Source: Ophioderma brevispina (lineage: Eukaryota > Echinodermata > Ophiuroidea > Amphilepidida > Ophiodermatidae). From it: a stretch of DNA of 64,000 bases. The notes beneath the pieces are model-generated. The model did no database searches and was not told where the DNA came from. It was given only the letters and a program-made list of their open reading frames with translations. Each line of letters starts with the position of its first letter. The first letter of the stretch is position 1. The stretch is taken from contig JAMKCH010078666.1 in assembly GCA_023653785.1 (NCBI GenBank), positions 1-64,000 on the forward strand. Direction: 5' to 3'. Both the position numbers and the translations under genes were made by a program. Shown piece after piece: positions 24,132-36,960 of this stretch.

Positions 24132-24289
24132 ATACTGTAATAAGTGGAATTTTTCAGTTTTGCCAAAGATGCTGCGAGGGAATTAATTTCACGGTATATT
24201 TTTGCCGAGTTTTTATTTCGCCGTTTTATGTTCACTCGCAAAATTCGCGAAAATAAAAACTCGCCAAACATTTCCACTTATACAGTAGT
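24132..24289. mobile_element. Compact MITE with TACTGTATAAGTGGAA ends
   Basis: The left end 'tactgtaataagtggaattt' and right end 'catttccacttatacagta' are inverted copies, and TA borders both sides, as expected for a mariner-type duplication. The interior (~120 bp) carries 'ttttatttcgccg' and 'cgcgaaaataaaaactcgcc', themselves partly complementary. Confidence 0.7.
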
Positions 24290-24291
24290 AT

Positions 24292-25215
24292 ATTTCTTTT
24301 GTCGGAAATAAGCAGTATCCGGAGAAAATCTCTGAGTCACCTTTAAGGGCCCCGGATGCTTTAAATGGAAGAATATCGTACTTATGTTTAACTTCTTGGA
24401 TATAAATTTCCTTTCTTGAAGTATTTTATTTTCTTAAAATAGAAGCAGGCCTACTATTGGGCAAAACTACACCAGGGAAAAAAAAAACTACATTCATGAT
24501 TTATGAAGCCGGTGCAAGTATTAAGTCTGCCATTAGTGCCCCGACTATATTGTTTTTTTTAAAAACCATAACAACACATGCCTATATTCACGTGACATGC
24601 CCTGCGCCGGGGTCTATCTGTCTACAAGAAAGCAGGGGTTCCTGCCCCGTTGAAGCTCATGACAAAATGCTCTTACTGCTACTGTGTGCAGCCGTGACAA
24701 ATTATGGGGAATATCCCCCCAACAAATGTCAAACAATGCGATTACAGCGGAGCCGGAGACCCTGAAATGCCAAAACTTATTATCTTTGATGTCTGAATTA
24801 AGGGTCCGCTATCACATGCTCAGATGGCCAATCTTTATTGGTCCATTGTTTTTGCAAAACCTACTAGCTCTATTTTTGGAATGTGAAGGAAGTGCATAGA
24901 TAGTGAAAAATGAATCAAATGCATTTTTACTTTTATATTCACAACAGTTTTGATATTAGGATTCAAAATATACTGAGTATTTTCACAGCAGGAAATGCTC
25001 ATTAACATTTGATATAAATGAGGGAAAATAGTGAAGTTGAAACTTTCAAAAGTTTCTACATGAGTTTTGAAAAGGCCTTTCAATCAAACAGACTTCCTGA
25101 GATATGCGATTTCTGTTCTGTGCCGTTTATTACATATACATATAAAGATGAAACATTTTGTTTTATTTTTGCTAACTTAAAGTTGATGATGCGCACATCA
25201 GTAGGACTATTTTAA
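24292..25215. other. No recognisable feature
   Basis: AT-rich with short overlapping frames. Nothing recognisable. Confidence 0.35.
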
Positions 25216-25224
25216 ATAATGCAA

Positions 25225-25800
25225 AAAAAAATATGCGGGTCCTCAGACCACAAGTGTCATGGTTTTTGATGACTGTCGGAGCATCTATGATCCTTTGACC
25301 TTGACAAGCGTGGTGGTTGACATCATTAACAAATGAGGGTTTGTGAGTAATATCCATCAACCAAATTTGGTTCAATGCAACTTCAATTGATGGGTGCTCG
25401 GATAAATTGCTTACATCTTCAGCCTATCTTCACAATAGAGTAATCATATGACCTTTGACGTTGATATGTCGACCTTTACGTACCTCATCAACAAGAATAT
25501 ATATCCTAAATCATAGTTGTTTACAATTGAACTTCACTTTTCAATCAGGTTCCAATTTATATCTTACAACTTGACCCCAATACCTTTGCACATTGGTATG
25601 TGACCTTGACCAGTCATCAAAATATGAGGATCCCATGGTGCACCTAGACTCAATTAAGTTTGGTTTCAATACCACTGAAGTTAGTGCCGGATTTACAGAC
25701 AATGTTAACCCTTTTCACAACAAAAGACACAGCAACAACCGAGAACTACAACAACAGTGGACAAAGTGATGATCCATGTGTGTCTTCCTGCCTAAGGCAC
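25225..25800 (+). repeat. GACCTTGACC-rich dispersed repeat, copy 1
   Basis: Collinear with 39,185-39,860: 'gtcc(t/g)..gaccacaagtgtc' opening, 'ctttgaccttga', 'aatccatcaaccaattttgg'-type block, 'gaacttcacttttcaat', 'gcacctagactcaa', and an end containing 'caacaacagtgga', 'aagtgatgatccatgtgtgt' and 'cttcctgcctaaggca'. Carries many TGACCT half-sites. The class of transposon is unknown to me. Confidence 0.65.
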
Positions 25801-26465
25801 GGTGACACAAAAATGGGGGCATATCTTTCCTGAAAGTCCTTAATTGATCTCTTTAAGGCCCAGGCCCAATCGCTTACACGCCTCATACCCAGAACCACGA
25901 TTTGACCTCATAACATAATGAGTGGATTTAGTTTAGGAGAGATGCATCACATCTGGCCTGTTAGCCTCTCCAATCATCTCCTCAATATACATTTTCTGCG
26001 TCTTTGTAAGATTTCTGTGATGATATTTAATAAAGGTGATGATTGATTGTGATCAATGTCAGTTAACAAAGGTCAGTATTTAGGGAACTAAAAACGCTGT
26101 CAAGAAAGACTATTTAGGCTCATCAAAGCATGTTGAAACTTAGCGCGGCCCTAAAAGATATTAGGTTTGGAAGCAAAAGACCAACAAACAAAGAGAATGC
26201 AGAATTGGAAAAAAAATATATTCTTCAAATATTATTAGTAGAACGGTCTGGATCAGGAGTTGACTTAATATAGATTTCATCAATCAGTTGCCATTGCTTG
26301 GGTTTGCCGTTTTAGGTATATTTCACAATTAAAGCCAGTCTGACGGTTCAAGTCCAACCAATGACTCTCACTTAACCATATCCATAAGATATTGACCAAA
26401 ATTGCCTTATATTTTATGCTACTAACAACATGTCAGTATTTAGGTGGAAAAGAAGGCTGTTCAAG
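25801..26465. other. No recognisable feature
   Basis: AT-rich sequence without supported structure. Confidence 0.35.
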
Positions 26466-26472
26466 CAGTTAA

Positions 26473-27042
26473 GCGGCACTGGCACATTTTCCAAGTATGA
26501 AATTTCTTCAATTTGCTCTCAAATGATAGTCTAGCAATTGGAAAAACACAGAGTAGAATATTTTAACACATAAAAATACATACCCCCAAAAACAGATACG
26601 GGACATTGGGATATAAAGACATCCAGGTTGAGCTAATTTGTAGGCCAACTTTAAGTTTTCCAAACTTAATCAACAATGTTGTAATTATATCATGAATTAT
26701 TTTGAATCATACTCACTGATATTATCAAACACCAAAAAGGTTCTATAGACTCGTTCAAACAGCTGTGCATGCATGGCGCCAAATAATGCATACGGCCATG
26801 AGTGTCTTGTGTATCAACGCCATTTTTCGTCGCCCTGCCTGATGTAATATCTAACGTCGCCGGCGACCGTTAAATTTTTAAAAATCATTCCGTATACCCA
26901 TAAGGAAGCCTTGATTTGCGTCTTAATTCATTCGGTGAGGGCTTTTGTATTATAAAAGCTTTACAACCATGCAAAAATCATCGATTTTTGAAAAATTGCT
27001 TGAGGGCGCACTATTTTTCAAATGTGCCAGCTTCGTATCTCT
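26473..27042 (+). mobile_element. TTAA-flanked MITE, CACTGGCACATTT family, complete copy
   Basis: TTAA at 26,469-26,472 is followed by 'gcggcactggcacatttt'. The right end reads 'caaatgtgccag', then a diverged tail ending CTCT, then TTAA at 27,043-27,046. The two ends are inverted copies. About 570 bp long with no transposase. Internal landmarks are 'gtcgccggcgac', 'cccataaggaagcc' and 'agctttacaaccatgcaaaa'. Other copies lie at 11,868, 29,535, 31,690 and 50,757, so this is an expanded family. TTAA specificity points to piggyBac or Kolobok mobilisation. Confidence 0.75.
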
Positions 27043-27049
27043 TTAAGTA

Positions 27050-28055
27050 CCACAAGGGCCATATTTCTTTGATATGCTAAAAAAATTCCCCCAAAGAGTA
27101 CTAGCACCTTGGGTGCGAACATAGTTGTTTGGTAAAAAAAAGGATATAAATGGGGAGAGGTTTTGTGGGGGTAGGGTTTTATTGGACAGTTAAGAGAGGC
27201 AGTACGCTGATATTCCACAAGAAAAACAAAGAGAGATAAAGATGAAAACACATTTTGGATTAAACAACTTTATGAATGTTTATAATGCACATGTCAGCAC
27301 TATGATGGCTAATATTTCTAAACGAGTGTTAATCCATTAGCGCGTTCTGTCGTTTGCACGATGAGCCGTCCGTTTTGTTTCGTTTCATTTCATCAAATAT
27401 TATAAGCATGTTAAGAATAGCAAAGACAGTAGGGAATTTTTAAAACAAGATCAAATCAAAGTCCCTTCATATAGAAAAGATCACACAATCTTCTCATCAA
27501 ATTCCATGATCCGTCACAGTCTATCCCTATGGCCACTGTTCTGGACATATCAAAGTTTACTAGCCAAGGAAACAAAAATCCGCATGGCTACACAAAAAAA
27601 TTATATTTCAAAATCTTGAGTCAGCTTTTTAAAGGCTCTTGACTCAGAGATTTCAAAAAGTATAATGTTTCGATATAATTAAATACTCAACCTGAACTAT
27701 AAAGATACGTCACTAAAATGCCCAATTCAAATTTAATGATGAATCCGATTTTTTCATTTTGAAACACCAAGCATTCGCCCATAAGGATCACTGTGCTTAT
27801 AACAAAACATTTTTCCAGATCCAGATTTTATAAAAGTTGCGATTTCTATATGAAGAGCTTAGCTATTGAGCCTAGCAATTTACAAAGTGATTAGTCATAG
27901 GACAAGCCATTCATTTATCTATATGCAAAAAAACATGATTGGTTTGCAAAATTGAGGCACCCTCCGAGAAAAAGAAATATTGAGTAAGGCCTTTAACTAA
28001 CGTGATTGATTGAGTATTGCTGAAGTTATGATGAAATTAGCAATAGCGAGACATG
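27050..28055. other. No recognisable feature
   Basis: AT-rich. I see no gene, RNA or repeat that I can support. Confidence 0.35.
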
Positions 28056-28067
28056 CGTAGGGAAAAC

Positions 28068-28508
28068 CCGCTGGTGCCCACTTGTATTTCAAAGGTGGAT
28101 ATGTGCGTGAACATATAGAGACTTCCAAATCCCACCCTAAACACGTATTCCACCGAAACAAATTTACCCTAAGTCATTTTGTATGATTTTGGCCGACACC
28201 TAAAGAAGTATTTTGTAAGTTTGCTACCCGAAACAAGGTAGCCACTGCTCTGTGATCGTTTAATATACCGTAGTATCTTGCCTTTGCCTTTACAATATTT
28301 GCAAGTCTGATGCCCTTAATTGAGTATTACACGTAGTCACAATTCAGTTTTAGACTGCAAAACATACCCTGTTTCAACATTTTGTTGTTTTGACACCCTT
28401 ATCAATGTACCCGCGTACATCGCCTATGAAAGAACGATACCCATTTTTACGCGTTTGGCTTGTTCACGAATCATAGACCACATGTGAATACAAGACTGCC
28501 CCCAGCCC
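28068..28508. mobile_element. hAT-like MITE with perfect 8-bp target duplication
   Basis: GGGAAAAC stands immediately before (28,060-28,067) and after (28,509-28,516) the element. The ends 'gctggtgcccacttgtattt' and 'gaatacaagactgcccccag' are inverted, and the match continues through GTGG and 'gtgaac'. An 8-bp duplication with TIRs is the hallmark of hAT (also P-type) insertion. At ~440 bp it encodes no protein. A second, partial copy of its right half (30,598-30,725) marks the start of the second tandem duplication unit. Confidence 0.75.
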
Positions 28509-30597
28509 GGGAAAACCTTAAGGTGCCATCAGCTATTATAAAAGGTCTAATTGGCGTTTTGGTACTCGAAGGTTATTCATGTCATATAGCAATAAATGAG
28601 CAATGAGATACTCCTCAGCATGCAAGATAACCATGGTAACATGCTTTCATCCCTGCGCCTCTCACCAGGAAAATATTTCTGCTTCACGATCCTTGGACCA
28701 TTTTAATAAGGCTACTTACACTGAAATGAAGCAACAAATTATGTTATAGGACAACATGTTGATCGAGGTTTATTTTATACAACATTCAAACACTTAGCGA
28801 TTTCATTCTCTAATACTAATAAAGGGATTGCTTTTATCAAAATGTTTTTCACAATTGACAACCAAAGACAATATGTGATATGTTATTGCCCTGAATGTAT
28901 TGTTAAATCTTCTACAAGCATTGTTTTTTGTGCACAACCCCCCCCCACCAAATTCCACAAAAGGCAAAAGTCACTTTTTGCTGCATTTATGATAGAAAAG
29001 GCTCCAAAATATGCAGAAATTTTGACAAGGCAAGTCAACTTTGGTGATGAAATGCTCAAAAAGCTTTAAAAAAGACCATTTAGACGGGTGTTTGTTAGGT
29101 GTGAGAGTCAACTTTTACAAAAAAGATCAATTTTTCAAAGTCGCCCCTTCCCCCCCAATAAATCCTTGCGTACAGCCCCCTGATAGTCTTTTAATATGTG
29201 AGGCTGCTACATTGCCCTCTCCTCTAAAGGAAATCAAAACCTTTTTGCAAATAGTTTAGTGTGTTTTGTTTATTCTTTATTTTAATGAATAATCTTTATT
29301 AAATATCCTAGGGAAGCGGATTGGATTATGTAGATGACATTGTATGGAATATATACTTTAGGTATAGAATGTATTATTTCAGGGTCAACTAACAAATGTG
29401 ATGGCACAATCTGGAGTATTAACCAATCTCCAATCCTGAATCGACAGAAAATGCCTGGTCTCACAAGATCTTAAAAATAAACAATGACAAAAGGCAGTAT
29501 CTTATATTAAGATTACAAACAACAAAAAAACATGATTAAAAAAAAAAAAGCAGCACTGGCACATTCACAAAAAGAAAATTCATGAAGGTGCCTCTCCAAA
29601 CCTGATAGTCTAGGCCATTAGGAAGAATAGAGCTATATGACACATAAAAATAACATACTCAAACAAGATAGGATGTAAGATACGTAAAACATCCATGTAA
29701 TGTAGGCTACTTTTAGTTTTCAAACTTTAATCAAAAAAATGGGTATTACATGAATATCATAGACTCATATTCATGGATATTAAACCACAAAGGTCACAGA
29801 CGGTCATCAAACAGGGGGCATGCCGTGGGAAACATGAGAAACTAGGCATCTGGCGTGCATGTTCTTGGTGTTAAACGCCATTTTCGTAGTCTGCTGAAAT
29901 TCAGTCGCCGCCGATATCTATATATAAAATAATTCGGGAGCTACCCATAAGGACGCAACTGCTTTCGTCTTATCATTTCAGGTGGAGTGGCTAATATCTT
30001 AAAGTTACAACTATGCGCAAAATATAAAATCTAGGAAATAATCTTGAGGCTAGTCTGTGGCTCATCCTCACCAACCCGCGGTCTTTAGCACTATTATTCA
30101 AATGTAGCCAGTCGTCTCTTAAAGATATAGTTCCTTTTTCAGTGAGAACATATGGAAAAAGGATAAAAAATTACCATGACAAACACTGTTGTTGTTCTTG
30201 AGTACAATGCAGATAATGCCTTTTTACTTGTTTAAGACCCACAGGTTGATGTTTTTGATTTGTAAGTATAGCAACTCCTCATTATCACAGCTTGGGATAT
30301 ATATCAGTAGACACACTGCCATTGGCGATACAAAAATTAATAACCTCGGCCACCTGCAGGGACACCCTTTAGTTCCACTAACTATCAATTACAGTATGAT
30401 ATTATACCAAAGGGCTAACATTCAGAAACCAGTTTGAATTGCATGTGAGTTACCGTCATATGTTCTTCCCCAGGTAGTAACTGTATTATGAGAGCTTTTT
30501 ACTCTTTCAAACCTGAGTAAATTCTGTCTAGATTAGTGGTTTTGAAATAGGAAAGCCATCTATAAAAAACACCATCTAATGAGAATGCTTGTTTTGA
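28371..30597 (+). repeat. Tandem duplication, unit 1 (~2.2 kb)
   Basis: Collinear with 30,598-32,693 throughout: 'tcaatgtacccg(c/a)gtacat', 'aacatgctttcatccctg', 'cacaattgacaaccaaag', the C-rich 'acaaccccccccc' patch, 'acaatgacaaaaggcagtat', the TTAA MITE, 'caactcctcattatcacag' and 'gagagctttt'. The breakpoint falls inside the hAT-like MITE. Differences between units are dominated by one- and two-base gaps. Confidence 0.85.
29535..30118 (+). mobile_element. TTAA-type MITE, CACTGGCACATTT family, copy in unit 1
   Basis: The left end 'agcagcactggcacatt' follows an A-rich run. The right end 'aaatgtagccag' is followed by CTCT and TTAA at 30,119-30,122. Flanking sequence matches that of the copy at 31,690, so both derive from one insertion that predates the duplication. 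Confidence 0.65.
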
Positions 30598-32693
30598 ACA
30601 TTTGTTGTTTTTGACACCATAATCAATGTACCCGAGTACATAGCCTATTGGAAAAAAGATACCATTTTACGCGTTTTTGTCACGCATCATATCCACCTTT
30701 AATACAAGTGCCCCCCCCGGGAACAAAAACATTAAGGAATCAGCTATTTAAAAGGTCTATTTGGTTGGTTATCAGAAGTTATATCATGTCATTGAAGAAA
30801 AGGAGCCAATGAGATACTGCCAGGGAAGTGGATGTAACCAGGTAACATGCTTTCATCCCTGGGCTCTCACCAGGAATAATATTTCTGCTCACTGTCCTGA
30901 CCATTAATAAGGCTAATTAACTGAAAGAGAACAAAATTATGTTATAGGCACATGTTGTCGAGGTTTTATGAGACAACATTTCACAGTTAGACGATTCATT
31001 CTCTAATCTAATAAAAGGATGCTTTGATCTAAAATTGTTTTCACAATTGACAACCAAAGAAATATTGTATGTTAGCTAATTTTGTAACATATTCTACAAG
31101 CAGTTTTGTATGCACACCCCCCCCCCCCAAAGCAACAAAGGGGCAAAAAAGTCCACTTTTTGCTGAAATTTATGATAAAAAGGTCCAAATTTAGAAAATT
31201 TTGACAAGAAGTCCAACTCTGTGGTGATGAAAATGTTCAAAAAGATTTAAAAAAAAGACCATTTTAGGGGTGTTAGGTCACTTTTACCAAAAAAGCTCCC
31301 ACTTTTTCGAATAATCCCGCCCCCTTCCCCCCAATTACATCCTGGTAAAGCCCTGTATAGTCTTTTAAGGTGAGGGCTACAGTTGCCTCTCCTTAAAGGA
31401 AAGCCAAACCTTTTTGCAATGTTTGTGTGTTTGGTTCTTTATTTTTATGATAAATCTTTATTAAACTATCCTGAGAACTGATTGGGATTATTGTAGATGC
31501 ATTTATGGAATTATCTTACTTAGGTTATAGCCTTATTTATTTCATGTCAACTAAATGTGTGGCAAAGTCTGGAGTCATTAACCAATCTCCAATACTGATG
31601 AATAGAAAGCCTGTATCACAAGATTTTTAAAATAACAATGACAAAAGGCAGTATCTTGTTATAAAATCTTTAAAGATTATGTTCTTTAAAGTGGCACTGG
31701 CACAAATATAATTAAAAAAAAAAAAAAAAAAAAAAACTTGCTCTCAAATGATAGTCTAGGCATTGGAAGAAAGAGATAATCTTACACAAAAAATATACAT
31801 ACTCAAAACAAGATCGGATGTAAGAGGTTAAAAATCAGTGTAATTTGTAGGCTAACTTTTAAGTTGTTCATAACTTAATCAAAAAAAAAAATGTGTATTA
31901 CATGAAATCATAGACTCATATTCATGATATTAAAACCACAAAGGTCACGCCGCGTCAACAGGGTTGCCCCACCATGGCCGTGGGAAACATGCAGGAAGCG
32001 TGCATTTTCTTGTGTAAACACCATTTCCGTCATCTGCTGATTAATGTCGCCGGCGCGTTATTAATTATAAAATTCATTCTGTGTACCCATAAGGACCTGC
32101 TTTGTCTTCTTAATCATTTAAGGTGCGGGCTAATGTATATATAAAGCTTTACAACGATGCAAATATATAAATTTTGAAAAATCTTGAGGTGCATATTTTC
32201 AAAGGTGCCAGTGTCTCTTTAAAGATTATGTTCTTTTCCAGTTGGAATATGGAAAAAGGTTAACAAACTACCATGACAAAACACTGTCTGGGTTCTTGGT
32301 TACATATGAGATAATGCCTTTTACCCTGTTAATGCCCACAAGGTGATGTTTTGATTTGTAAAGTCTAAGCAACTCCTCATTATCACAGCTTGGGATCTCA
32401 GTAGAACACTGCATGGGCTAACAAAATTAACTCGGCCCCACCGGGGGACCCCCTTTGTAGTCCCTAACTATCAATTACAGTCGATTATTTAGGATATTCT
32501 ACATGGGGCAACATTGAAATCAGTCTTGATTGAATGTGAGTATACCGTCTTATGTTCTTACCAGGTAGTACATGTATTTATGAGAGCTTTTTTAACTCTT
32601 TCAAACCTAGGAAATCCTAGTAGATTAGTGGTTTTTGACTAGGAAAGCCATCTAAAAAACACGATTAAGAGAATGCGTGTTTTGACTCATTTG
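30598..32693 (+). repeat. Tandem duplication, unit 2 (~2.1 kb)
   Basis: Second unit of the duplication described at 28,371. It is about 130 bp shorter because of many scattered small deletions, and includes an A22 run at about 31,715. The right junction is near 32,693, where 'tgttttgactcatttg' corresponds to 'tgttttgaacatttg' at 30,590. Confidence 0.85.
31690..32218 (+). mobile_element. TTAA-flanked MITE, CACTGGCACATTT family, copy in unit 2
   Basis: TTAA lies at 31,686-31,689 and 32,219-32,222. The ends 'agtggcactggcac' and 'gtgccagtgtctct' are inverted. A longer shared flank (ATTATGTTC) stands just outside both ends. Confidence 0.7.
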
Positions 32694-32699
32694 AATGTA

Positions 32700-34305
32700 T
32701 TTCATGCTGATCTAAATATAGAATGCATCATCTAAAGTTTCAGTCATCAGGCTCAAATCGGCCTGCTCACAGACCATGTTGTGAGCAAAACATGCAATTA
32801 ACTGGAGGAGGCTAGGATTGGGGGCAAAGAGATGTGAATAGAAATTCAAGGATGGATCAAGGAAAGCAACTGAGTCAGGAAGATGGGAACCCACCAGGGG
32901 GGGGGTAGGACACGATCTGCTGCGATTTGGGCATTGGGGGATTTCCAGACGGTTAATTTGGGGAACTGCTACGTGCATTTACTATGGCAGCTCGTTCCCA
33001 GTGAATTTAAAAAATCATCTCTGAAACCTTTGTTCAAAAGTCTTAGTCAATACATGATAAATTAAGACAAAATTGACTTCAAAAATCCGTTGGGGGTTAG
33101 TGAGTAACCCCGCTGCAAAATAGTGTAATTTCAATAACGGTCATTTAGATGTAAATATTCGTGAAAGGCTAGTCTTTCAAGTCTGTGTGTAAACCGTTCG
33201 ATATGCGTAAGACCCCCTCAACCATTTTAAGTCTTGAATGAAACAGAATAGCACACGGAAGTTGATGCAGTTTTGAATTGCTGTTGATGTTATGGTTGTA
33301 TGTCCGACCCCCCCTGGGCACCACCATGAACCGGGACGAGGGCCAATACAACTTGAGTCACGTATTTGACGATCTTCTGAAAAAAAAACTAGCAACTCTG
33401 TTACTAGGCAACAAGTCAACTAGAACTGTACACAGAGGATTGTCACTCGTGTGAGACAACTGCAAGAGTAGTAAAACATCCGCCAAGCAAGGAAGTGGTT
33501 TTAAATTGACTAGTAAAAAGAATTTTTTAATAAGGTTCAACCACTTTTACCAGTATCGACAGAAAAAAAAAGATGAGTTGAAGCTATACAATTAACATGT
33601 CTTATATGAAAGATAATTGTATAATAATTGCTTACAAACTTCAAAAATTGAAGAAACATTGTGGCTTGGTGTAAAAGGCAGCAAAAGCATTAAATTGACA
33701 GAAATTCAGCTGAAAATCAAATATGGTGGCCACAAAGTGTGATGTATAGGTAGTTACAAACATGGTCAGAAAAAGCAAACTAAAAAGATAATTGTATAAC
33801 AATTATTTACAAGCTTAAAATTTAAGGCATTATTGTTCCTTGGTTTAAAAAAACAGTAAATCTAGGAAACTTATAGCATTAGATAGGAATCCAATATGGT
33901 AGCTATAAAAACCAAATGTCTGGACATACCCGGTGTGAGACCTTGAAAAACGCTTGTGCAAGTTTAGGCTATCCCAAACACCACCAACAACCAACCACAC
34001 CCACCCAACCCCACCCACCCACCCCACCCACCCACCCTTGTACCCACCCAATGCCATTACCAGCCCAGCAATCTTTGCAATCTAGGTACTTACCATACTT
34101 TTTAACTTCAAATGTTTGATTATTAGCTGAGTTTGAACCTCTGCAAATATCGTCCATTCACCTAAACTGGTTGGTCCGACAGCGGGAAGGTTATATTCAT
34201 GATTCCTATAGAGATGAAAAAAAATATTCAAAATATCAAATGCAGATAGTGACAAAATCTTTCCTTGGGTAGTAGGATTCATGTGGTTAAAGTAAATGTA
34301 CGACC
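32700..34305. other. Non-coding stretch with a CCCA microsatellite
   Basis: Overlapping short frames on both strands (for example 32,712-32,978 and 33,177-33,540) contain no domain I recognise. 'agataattgtataataattg' at 33,610 and a close variant at 33,787 form a short direct repeat. The (CCCA)n patch is listed separately. Confidence 0.35.
33985..34045. repeat. (CCCA)n microsatellite
   Basis: Imperfect 'cccacc' repeats. The open frames across it on both strands are low-complexity artefacts. Confidence 0.85.
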
Positions 34306-34309
34306 TGAC

Positions 34310-34405
34310 CAGTGGCGGCACCTGACCTCTTTTTCTGGGGGGGCAAACGGTGGAAAAAGTGAAATCTTGGGGGGGCTAAAGTGAAAAATTTGGCGCCGCC
34401 AACTG
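34310..34405 (+). mobile_element. Short oligo-G MITE (GTGGCGGC ends)
   Basis: Left end 'cagtggcggcacctgacctc', then 'tttttctgggggggcaaa'. Right end 'tggcgccgccaactgg'. It is a ~95-bp internally deleted copy of the family at 63,070 and 49,450. Confidence 0.6.
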
Positions 34406-34409
34406 GACC

Positions 34410-36955
34410 TGACCTGGATTTACCATTGGACCAGACGGGCAAGAGCTTGGATAGACCCAGGGCCCAGAGATCCTGAGGGCCTGAAATTTGAGAGGGGAAA
34501 AAACTTAAAACGAGATTGAGAAACCTGAATCAAACTTTAATTGTCCACCCAAACCATTAGCAGAATTCTAGTGATGATTAGTTCACATGTTTGAGGTAGG
34601 CAGGCCCGAGAGGGCCCTATATTTCAGCCTGGCCCAGTGCCCCCCCCCCAAAAAAAGGTAAATTTGTAAATACAACTAGATCTAGGAAACCTCCTTTTTG
34701 GATCAGGTTTTATTTGACTCCTTTGTAAGTTCAAACTTTCTATATGCACTGGTTTTTTTAACATATACCAAAGTGTCACAACCAAGGGTTGAAACTTGAA
34801 GTATTGTGAGGCGTTCTTATATTGTTTTTTAACTTAGACAAACCTTATTTTATGAAAGAACATGTTTGAGTTCTTAATCTTAGCAATTGATTATATGTTA
34901 CAAATATGAACGGTAGAGCATGACTCCATTTTCTATTAAACACCTTTCCTAATAAGACCACTTTCAAGTTGCCTATGCTTTGCATATATGTGACCCCAAA
35001 TAATATCTGGTGACACATCAAGCAATAAGGTCGATTTATGCCAATATTTCATGTGTCCTGTGGGGTCACTATAACACATTTTAGATCCAAAGAATGCTAA
35101 AATCCTCATATTCACTGATTTTGACATCTAAAAGTTTGTCTAAAAAATTTAAAACAGGCTCAATCCCTTGTATGACTTGAATGTGAATAAAAACCAACTG
35201 AAGTAATTACTTGCACCAAGCATTTTGGAAATAACCTCCTTGCCAATGATAAATATTTCTGAAATTCTGACGATCATGCCTGTGTTGCGGACGGTACATG
35301 ATGTCACCAATGGCATACGTTTGCACTGTCTTTCAAGACAATTTTATGTGTTAATTAAAACTTTCAATGTTTGTTTGCAATGCTTTCATGCAAACTAATA
35401 TTTTTACAGACAAAAAAGTATGTTACAATGCATATATGTATAAAATATTTGATAATAACGGTTCCAAATTAAATTACATCTATTTAGAATGTAATGCATT
35501 TCTCATGTTAGAAGAGAAAAATGAATAATTTTTAATTTTTAAAAAGTTTAAATGTGTAATTAGCTACCATACAAATAAAACTCTAGTAAATCTAACACCA
35601 TGAAAAACTACCTTCGATCCCAATAATAAAATGTTATAAAATACAGTTGTTGCGGTAGTTACATTTGAATGTTGACACCCACTACTGATTGACGGTGTTC
35701 CAAAGGAATTTAAACCTGCAGATATACCTTGTGTGTCCAAAACTTTTTACATTCAAATCTGAACATGAAATGAATATTGGTACTTTTACAGTACTCAAAA
35801 TCACATGTAAATCACCAAATTGGTGTACTTACCATACAGACACTCAATTGCTGTTATATTGGAGAGCCAGTCTCCATATTGTAGAGTCCATGACGTTGAA
35901 GTGAGGGTTTATGTAATTAAAATTGTTACACTCAGTACGAAATCTTTAAGGGCATTTATAAAATTATTTTGGAACTCAAAATTATAATGAATATCCATTG
36001 GTACCTTTTGAGCTAATTTGGTGCTTAAAATCTATTAAAAAAATAAAGGAATTTCGGTGTTATTTTCACTAAATTGGTAATAAATTTGATACTGCACATG
36101 GTTTACCCTCAAAAATTTAACATTAAGAGGTTCTTGGGACAATTAATAAGTTATTCTTACTGCCACTTTTCCTAATATTAAGACCCATAGACAACTTTAG
36201 CGTGACAATTAATGTTGCATGGTGTAAAGTCCGCAACATATTTCTTACAGTTCACACTTTTGGCTTTTGTATATTATGTTTTTGTATTGTTTTTGTATTA
36301 TTCCTTTTTCTTAGCTTTGAATGTGTAAATAAAAATTAAAACCAATTATATATCATTCTAAAATTCTATAGCATTGATACTAGGTATGATCTGCTGTCAA
36401 CATTCCAATGTAACGTCCTTGGCAACAAACGGCAGTGATTTCTACGTTGAATAAGCGGACTTTGCAGGTAAAGCAATGAAAAAGAAGTAAATTTATTGAA
36501 ATAGGGCTATCTTAAAAGGGCTGTTCTATATAAATGTCTCATACCTCTATCAGATGCAAAGTAATGACATATCATTAATGAAAGGTTAACAATTATCAAT
36601 TAAATCATAATTAAAATGCATATTTTTTTCACTACAATTAACTATAGAATTGTTCTGTTTTAGTCTAAATTATGAAAATAGGTTACATTAAAAAATAAGT
36701 ACAATATTGTTCCATTCTGATGAAGCTTATAAAGAAACAGCACAAATAGCTTTTTTTCCGTCAACTTGACATTTTGTTCAAGTAACGTCCGCAACACATT
36801 TTGCCAACTAAACTTTGAAATAGGTATAAAGGTAAGTAAAATTAAGTTAAAAGAAAGTTTGCTCTTATTATTTATCATTGGTAAATAAAAATAGAGACAT
36901 CTTCTTCCATTTTACTTCTATATCAGAGAAACCGTGCTATGTGTTTTGCGGCTGG
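34410..36955. other. AT-rich non-coding stretch
   Basis: TGTTGCGGAC at 35,284 and its inverted copy near 36,228 could be the ends of a ~0.95-kb element. Otherwise unremarkable AT-rich sequence with no coding signal. Confidence 0.35.
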
Positions 36956-36960
36956 GTTAC

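Noticed and set aside
24457..24899. Two overlapping plus frames (102 and 71 codons)
   Set aside because: No domain, no splice-site support, and composition no different from the surroundings.
33845..34157. Tryptophan/glycine-rich and proline/threonine-rich frames
   Set aside because: Translation of a (CCCA)n microsatellite on both strands.
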